Origin: Nitrososphaerota archaeon
Lineage (GTDB): Archaea > Thermoproteota > Nitrososphaeria > Nitrososphaerales > Nitrosopumilaceae
Reading direction: 5' to 3'
Assembly: GCA_028867235.1 (NCBI GenBank)
Contig: JAGWGS010000043.1
Coordinates: forward strand, 1-9,063
DNA length: 9,063 nt
Shown: positions 4,271-9,063 of the stretch, in pieces
Position numbering within the stretch: the first letter of the stretch is position 1
Layout of the letters: each line of letters begins with the position of its first letter
Program-made: the position numbers and the translations under genes
The notes under the pieces: generated by a model
Databases searched by the model: none
What the model saw: the letters and a program-made list of their open reading frames with translations, nothing else
What the model was told of the DNA's origin: nothing

Positions 4271-6924
4271 CAGATTTTTCACAAATAGAAAATTCGATCA
4301 TTCAAGTAAAAAAACGAGATGGTCGAGTATCTGATTTCCAAAAAGATAAAATTTCAAATGCAATATACAAGGCACTTGTTGCATGTGGCAGATCCGATCA
4401 TGGACTTGCAGATAAACTAGCAGGTCATGTACTTGTAAAACTAGTTAATAGAGGATTCTCTGGTTCTGATGCACCAAGCGTAGAGGATGTACAAGATATG
4501 GTAGAATCTACTTTGATTGAAGAGGGCTTGGGAGAGATCGCAAAGGCATACATCCTATATAGACACGAACGACGACGAGTCAGAGAAGAAAAGATGAAGG
4601 TTCTTGAATCTAAATCTCTTGATAGTGTCGCAAAAAGATTTGATCTAAACTGTCTGCGGGTTTTAGCATCTAGATATCTTCTACGTAACAACAAGGGCCA
4701 AATCACAGAAAGTCCAGGTGAAATGTTTGAAAGGGTCGCTATTTTAGTAGGTATTGCAGATATACTAAGAGATCCATCTGTATTTCAAATTGAAAGCGGT
4801 GTCATTCAAAATACTGAAGAAGCCACAAGATATTTGGACAAACTTGACGATTTCAACTATAAATTCAAGGTAGGAAAGTACTATCTTAACAAATATCATT
4901 TTAGATCTCTTATCAATGCTTACATAGATCTGGCAAAACGTGGCCAAATGAAAGTAAGCTTTAGAGAATTGCTGACCCTGTTGGCTGCAAACAAGTTTGA
5001 ACAATATGCTGAGAGAATAAAAGAATCAGCTGACCTGATGATTGCTCAAGACTTTTTGCCTAATTCTCCAACCATGATGAATGCAGGAGCAAGATTAGGC
5101 CAACTTTCTGCCTGCTTTGTTCTTGCAATGGAAGATGACATGGAAAAGATAATGAAATCGTCATCAGATGCAGCATTGATATTCAAATCAGGTGGAGGTG
5201 TTGGAATAAACTACTCTGATCTGAGACAGGAAGGAGATATGGTGGCATCAACATCTGGTGTAGCTTCGGGACCTGTGTCTTTCATGAATATAATCAATAC
5301 TGTTACTGAGGTCGTCAAACAAGGTGGAAAACGAAGAGGTGCAAACATGGGAATAATTGAAGCATGGCATCCCGATATTGAAAAATTCATTACTGCTAAA
5401 ACAAAACCAGGTGTTTTGGAAAACTTTAACGTGAGTGTTGGAGTATGGGAAGACTTTTGGGATGCACTTGTAAATTCATCTGATGGAAAATTTGTTCTTC
5501 GAAGTCCACGTGAAAGAGATCCTGTTCGAGAGATAAATGCACATCACCTAATTGATCTAATTGCATTGTCTGCATGGAAGAGTGGTGAACCAGGATTGAT
5601 CTTCTTTGATATTATAAACAAATACAATGTATTTGCTAAAGCAAGAGGAGGACCAATAAGGGCAACAAATCCATGTGGAGAACAAAGTCTCTATCCATAC
5701 GAATCTTGTAATCTCGGTTCAATCAATCTCTCAAACTTTGTAAAAAGAAAAGCTGATGGTCAATACGAGTTTGATTGGCAAAGATATGAAGAAGCAATAA
5801 GAAAGACAACAAGGTTCCTTGATAATGTTATTGATGTAAACACATATCCAATCCCTGAAATTGACAAAGCATCAAAAGACTCTAGAAGAATTGGTCTTGG
5901 AGTCATGGGAGTAGCTGATCTCTTATTCAAGTTACGAATTCCGTATAACTCTCAAGAAGGATATGAATTCCAAGAGAAACTTGCTGAAGCGCTCTCTTAT
6001 TATTCCATGGAGGAAAGTGTAGCACTTGCAAAAGCACGCGGATCATTCCAATTGTGCTCAAAAACAGAATTTCCAGAAGGTAAGATCCCCATTGCTGGAT
6101 ATTACGAGAAGCCAAAGAATGGACGAACTTATGATTGGGATGCATTGATTGCTAAGATTCAGAAGCATGGTATCAGGAATGTTCTTACAACCACTGTGGC
6201 TCCTACCGGTACATTGTCAATGATATCTGATTGCTCAAACGGAATGGAACCAATGTTTGCTCTAGTATTTGAAAAGAGAGTAACAGTAGGTAGATTCTTC
6301 TACACTAACAAAATCTTTGAAGCAGTACTCAAAGAACATGGTCTATACAATGATCAAATTCTTGAGAAAATTGCAAATAATTATGGTTCAGTAAAAGGAA
6401 TTCAAGAAATTCCAGAATGGATGCAGAAAATATTTGTCACTGCTATGGACATTCACTGGGCAGACCACTTGATGGCTCAAGGAGTATGGCAACGCTGGAT
6501 AGGCAATGCCATTGCAAAGACAATCAATATGCCAAATGATGTTTCATCTGATGATGTCAAGGCTGCATATCTACTAGCACATGATCTTGGCCTAAAGGGA
6601 ATAACTGTATTCAGAGATGGTTCAAGACATGAGCAGGTACTACACATGACTGGGAACAATGTACAAAAGAACTTCCAAGTAACTCCCAGTCCATATGTAA
6701 CAGACTATATCGCAAAGAATGTCACAAACGCATATCTAAAAACTGAGATAGAAAGAGCACTTCAGATAAAAATGCCAGAAAGTGTAACGTCTACTCCAAC
6801 ACCGGCACTTACACCAGAACAAATGGAAGAAAGATTATGTCCTACATGTAAAAACAACTTGGTGTTTGCAGAAGGATGTAGTGTGTGCATTGAATGCGGA
6901 TATAGTGGTTGCACATCTGGATAG
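4267..6924 (+). CDS. nrdJ: Adenosylcobalamin-dependent (class II) ribonucleotide reductase
   Basis: 885 residues from TTG 4267 (890 if read from TTG 4252). The enzyme reduces ribonucleotides to deoxyribonucleotides using a 5'-deoxyadenosyl radical from coenzyme B12; no oxygen or second radical subunit is needed. Residues 13-100 form an ATP-cone for overall activity control (VKKRDGRVSDF to YILYRHERR). The barrel carries the thiyl-radical cysteine Cys470 in NPCGE, with Asn468 and Glu472, and the reducing pair Cys283 (SACF) and Cys481 (CNLGS). The 11-residue gap between Cys470 and Cys481 matches the Thermotoga class II enzyme. KQGGKRRGANMG (about 351-362), APTGTLSM (645-652) and FRDGSR (782-787) are further family signatures. 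A Thr/Pro-rich linker (about 841-850) leads to a cysteine-rich tail (858, 861, 871, 874, 877, 882) expected to pass electrons from thioredoxin-like donors. It appears intact and intein-free, and follows the NrdD-like putative regulator. Confidence 0.95.
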   Translation: MTDFSQIENSIIQVKKRDGRVSDFQKDKISNAIYKALVACGRSDHGLADKLAGHVLVKLVNRGFSGSDAPSVEDVQDMVESTLIEEGLGEIAKAYILYRHERRRVREEKMKVLESKSLDSVAKRFDLNCLRVLASRYLLRNNKGQITESPGEMFERVAILVGIADILRDPSVFQIESGVIQNTEEATRYLDKLDDFNYKFKVGKYYLNKYHFRSLINAYIDLAKRGQMKVSFRELLTLLAANKFEQYAERIKESADLMIAQDFLPNSPTMMNAGARLGQLSACFVLAMEDDMEKIMKSSSDAALIFKSGGGVGINYSDLRQEGDMVASTSGVASGPVSFMNIINTVTEVVKQGGKRRGANMGIIEAWHPDIEKFITAKTKPGVLENFNVSVGVWEDFWDALVNSSDGKFVLRSPRERDPVREINAHHLIDLIALSAWKSGEPGLIFFDIINKYNVFAKARGGPIRATNPCGEQSLYPYESCNLGSINLSNFVKRKADGQYEFDWQRYEEAIRKTTRFLDNVIDVNTYPIPEIDKASKDSRRIGLGVMGVADLLFKLRIPYNSQEGYEFQEKLAEALSYYSMEESVALAKARGSFQLCSKTEFPEGKIPIAGYYEKPKNGRTYDWDALIAKIQKHGIRNVLTTTVAPTGTLSMISDCSNGMEPMFALVFEKRVTVGRFFYTNKIFEAVLKEHGLYNDQILEKIANNYGSVKGIQEIPEWMQKIFVTAMDIHWADHLMAQGVWQRWIGNAIAKTINMPNDVSSDDVKAAYLLAHDLGLKGITVFRDGSRHEQVLHMTGNNVQKNFQVTPSPYVTDYIAKNVTNAYLKTEIERALQIKMPESVTSTPTPALTPEQMEERLCPTCKNNLVFAEGCSVCIECGYSGCTSG

Positions 6925-6941
6925 ATTTCTACAATCAAAAC

Positions 6942-6950
6942 TCTTTTAGT
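6942..6950 (+). promoter_or_regulatory. TATA-like element for the TIM-barrel gene
   Basis: TCTTTTAGT, in the 46-bp gap after the reductase, has its centre about 25 nt before TTG 6971. This allows an independent leaderless transcript. The T-rich stretch may also help end the reductase message. No ribosome binding site is seen. Confidence 0.35.
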
Positions 6951-6970
6951 ATCTTTAATTCTTCAGGGTA

Positions 6971-8086
6971 TTGTTGAATAAAAAAATACTTGGTGCATCA
7001 ATTGGTGGAGCTGCAATAACAGCTGTTGTTGTACTCTTTGTGTTAATTCCTTTGTTGCAATCAGGATCAACTCCTCCAGCCAATATCCAACATAATCCAA
7101 AACTTGGACTTGTTATCATGCCTCCAACTCAAAAACCTACACTAGATGAAATCAAAAGTGCATATGCCCAAGCAGCATCAATAGGCATAGGGCGAAGTAA
7201 TGCATATCTTTCTTGGCCATTAATGGAGCCAAAACAAGGCGAGTACAATTGGGGCTATTCTGATATTATAATGGGATTAAATCGAGAGCAAAATCTCAAT
7301 GTTACACTTTACTTTTCAGTAATTAACAACCAAATTTTAGGCCCATTTCCAAACTGGATGGGAAAACCTCAACTTGACAAAAAACTTCAAGATCAAACAG
7401 TAACTACACTTGATGCTATACTCTCAAGATATTACATAGTGGACTATGTAATAATAGGTGGAAACGTAGACAGCTACTTTAGAGAACATCCAAGCGAAAT
7501 TCCACAATATGTAGACTTTTTCAATGGTGTATACAGTCAACTCAAAGCAAAACATCCTAATGTAAAATTTGGAAACTGGTTCTCATTAAATGATGTATCA
7601 AATCATTTTGAAGGAGATCTTGTAGGAAAGCTAAACCAAGGAGATTTTGTAGCATATTCTTACGCACCTGTAGATATGCTGTATTATGAAAATAATGATA
7701 CGCAACAAGAGGGAGCTAATTTACACAAAATGATTGATTATGCAAAGGGTAAAAAAATAGCATTAATGGAGGTTGGTTGGAGCACCTATAAATCAATCAA
7801 CGGAACAAAAGAAAACCAACAAAAATTTGTACAAGTTGTATATGATTTCTATAAAAAGAACCAAAATGACTTTGAGTTTTTGACTTGGTATAGACAGTAT
7901 GACAGACCCGTTGATACTTGTTATAGCTCATTAAATCAAGATACTAGTTCCATATTTAGTAATGATATAGTATTGAATAATACTGCAGCATATCTGTGTG
8001 GTACAGGTTTGTTCGATGTAGATAAAAATCCAAAACCTGCTTGGGATGAGTTAAAACATCAGATACAATCTATCATTAACTCTTAA
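6971..8086 (+). CDS. Membrane-anchored glycoside-hydrolase-like TIM-barrel protein
   Basis: 371 residues. The first TTG (6971) is taken as start because it fits the promoter spacing; a second TTG follows directly at 6974. A basic N-terminus (LNKK) and a hydrophobic segment at about 7-29 form a signal anchor, so the rest should face the cell exterior. The body resembles clan GH-A glycoside hydrolases: YLSWPLMEPKQGEYNW (79-94) matches the early W-x-x-x-E-P-x-x-G-x-Y-x-W pattern; IALMEVGWST (263-272) supplies a candidate nucleophile Glu267; and GLFDVDKNPKPAWDEL (346-361) is a typical final strand and helix. At the usual GNE acid/base motif the chain reads GGNVDSYF (163-170), with Val166 in place of glutamate. 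Cys317 and Cys343 could form a disulfide, and several N-glycosylation sequons are present. It may act on surface or S-layer glycans, or bind sugars without cleaving them. The exact family is not recognised. Confidence 0.7.
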   Translation: MLNKKILGASIGGAAITAVVVLFVLIPLLQSGSTPPANIQHNPKLGLVIMPPTQKPTLDEIKSAYAQAASIGIGRSNAYLSWPLMEPKQGEYNWGYSDIIMGLNREQNLNVTLYFSVINNQILGPFPNWMGKPQLDKKLQDQTVTTLDAILSRYYIVDYVIIGGNVDSYFREHPSEIPQYVDFFNGVYSQLKAKHPNVKFGNWFSLNDVSNHFEGDLVGKLNQGDFVAYSYAPVDMLYYENNDTQQEGANLHKMIDYAKGKKIALMEVGWSTYKSINGTKENQQKFVQVVYDFYKKNQNDFEFLTWYRQYDRPVDTCYSSLNQDTSSIFSNDIVLNNTAAYLCGTGLFDVDKNPKPAWDELKHQIQSIINS

Positions 8087-8094
8087 TTATATAT
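8086..8094 (+). promoter_or_regulatory. TATA element for the secreted HExxH gene
   Basis: ATTATATAT begins at the stop codon of the TIM-barrel gene and is centred about 24 nt before TTG 8113, the expected spacing for leaderless transcription. Among the TATA-like sites here it is one of the best matches to the archaeal consensus, and it supports the TTG start. Confidence 0.5.
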
Positions 8095-8112
8095 CTACAA
8101 GTCATTTTATTA

Positions 8113-9063
8113 TTGAAATATGTTGTAATCTGCAGTATAATTCTGTTAATTGTACACATTATTCCTGTACACGCTGTGTATGAACTTCCTACAAATGAAG
8201 AAAAAACATTATTTGATCAGCTTTTGTCACAATTTCAAACAGTGAATGCACCAAAAAAGGATGTATCTGATGTAATCGATACACTTCAAAAAACAATGCT
8301 AATTACTTTTTCATGTAGTCCAGGTGATATCAATAGTAAAATTATGATATTTGTAAATACTAGATTAGCAAAATTCGATGAAAGCACTGTTCATCAAGAT
8401 CTAGTTACTGGAGGATCTTATACTTGGCATTGTTCTGAAGATATACAAACTGGAAAAGGATCATTGGTTTGTAATAATGAAATTCGAATTAATCCAAAAG
8501 TGATCTCAAATGATACCCAAGTGGATACAAGATTACACAATATTGAAAATTTAGTTATATTGTATCATGAACTACTTCATGGACAGCTAATGATAGATGC
8601 TATAAAGGGATCTACATTGTGGCAGAAAGAAACTTGTAATTCTCAAGCTGGAAGTGATATTGATTATTCTTTTGCTGATCCTGATCATAAAATAATCAAC
8701 TATCTACAAACACAATTTGCATCGGAACTTGTAGATCAAGAAGATGGAAAGATGATAACCAAAGAAATATCTCCTGATATGACAAATAATGGCACATTTA
8801 CTATCAAAGTGCTTGGCTTTACAGATTATCCCTCATTTGGGAGTGGCGCAAAGATAACTATACGAACAAATAACATATCTGAAGATTCGTTTTTTCAGAT
8901 AAAAAATGATGTATTTCTTAGTGGACATCTCAAAGATATAACAAAATCAGGAATTGCATGGTTTTACATTTTTAATTCTGAGAAAACACGTGATATGTCA
9001 GAACCTGTTCCTACATGGATAAAACGAATAGCAGGTTTATGGTCAACTCAACAAGGACATGAT
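8113..9063 (+). CDS. Secreted HExxH protein, putative zinc metallopeptidase (3' end cut by window)
   Basis: An open frame with no stop runs from TTG 8113 to the window edge: 317 residues, C-terminus missing. Residues 1-21 are a clear signal peptide (MKY, hydrophobic ICSIILLIVHIIP, likely cleavage after VHA), so the protein is exported. The key motif is YHELLHGQL, with His152, Glu153 and His156 as a gluzincin/metzincin-type zinc site and catalytic base. His192 in DPDH, 36 residues on, is a candidate third ligand. Cys68, 107, 120 and 175 could form two disulfides. From about residue 220 the chain is rich in beta strands (TFTIKVLGF, AKITIRTNN), suggesting an Ig-like domain, followed by a possible further domain. 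A peptidase role is inferred from the HExxH motif only; I do not recognise a named family. It follows the other extracytoplasmic gene after 26 bp but has its own TATA box. Confidence 0.75.
   Translation, partial: MKYVVICSIILLIVHIIPVHAVYELPTNEEKTLFDQLLSQFQTVNAPKKDVSDVIDTLQKTMLITFSCSPGDINSKIMIFVNTRLAKFDESTVHQDLVTGGSYTWHCSEDIQTGKGSLVCNNEIRINPKVISNDTQVDTRLHNIENLVILYHELLHGQLMIDAIKGSTLWQKETCNSQAGSDIDYSFADPDHKIINYLQTQFASELVDQEDGKMITKEISPDMTNNGTFTIKVLGFTDYPSFGSGAKITIRTNNISEDSFFQIKNDVFLSGHLKDITKSGIAWFYIFNSEKTRDMSEPVPTWIKRIAGLWSTQQGHD

Noticed and set aside
2693..6659. Minus-strand ORFs of 60-121 codons inside the NrdD-like and reductase genes
   Set aside because: They lie antisense to well-supported genes, have no recognisable domains or promoters, and are best explained as shadows of the coding strand.
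4267..6924. Intein or insertion within the class II reductase, a common site for inteins
   Set aside because: The catalytic motifs are contiguous with family-like spacing, and no intein splice or endonuclease motifs are visible.
1..9063. Mobile elements, CRISPR arrays, tRNA or rRNA genes
   Set aside because: I saw no transposase or integrase, no regularly spaced repeats and no cloverleaf-like sequence in the short gaps. Composition is even across the window.

Overview
The window looks like ordinary chromosomal DNA of a marine-type ammonia-oxidising archaeon (Thaumarchaeota/Nitrososphaerota, Nitrosopumilus-like). This is inferred from the low GC content, the archaeal thiolase plus DUF35 gene pair, and TATA-like boxes about 24-29 nt upstream of most starts, which suggests leaderless transcripts. 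Many starts are GTG or TTG, and there is a large archaeal class II ribonucleotide reductase. No species can be named from the sequence alone. All complete genes lie on the + strand, and the very start of a divergent gene is visible at the left edge.

Layout. (1) Positions 1-65, minus strand: N-terminus of an unidentified divergent gene, sharing a compact intergenic region and perhaps one TATA element with the next gene. (2) 115-1637: an SCP2/archaeal-type thiolase followed, 2 nt after its stop codon, by a DUF35 zinc-ribbon/OB-fold partner. This is the pair that in archaea forms part of the acetoacetyl-CoA thiolase/HMG-CoA synthase complex feeding the mevalonate route to isoprenoid lipids. (3) 1711-1872: a 53-residue four-cysteine zinc-ribbon protein. 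(4) 1923-4037: a 704-residue protein joining an ArsR-like winged helix, an ATP-cone and a body resembling anaerobic ribonucleotide reductase NrdD. It lacks both the catalytic cysteine segment and the glycyl-radical tail. (5) 4038-4266: a leader region with a possible 37-codon upstream ORF and a strong Shine-Dalgarno sequence. (6) 4267-6924: a complete adenosylcobalamin-dependent (class II) ribonucleotide reductase. (7) 6971-8086: a membrane-anchored extracytoplasmic TIM-barrel, glycoside-hydrolase-like protein. (8) 8113 to the window end: a secreted HExxH putative metallopeptidase, cut off by the window edge.

The most interesting point is the pairing of (4) and (6). The first is a DNA-binding domain fused to a nucleotide-sensing ATP-cone and a catalytically dead NrdD fold. 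The second is the enzyme that makes deoxyribonucleotides. The simplest hypothesis is that the first is a nucleotide-responsive regulator, analogous in logic to bacterial NrdR, that evolved from a class III reductase and controls the class II enzyme. The sequence supports the domain reading; the regulatory role is inference.
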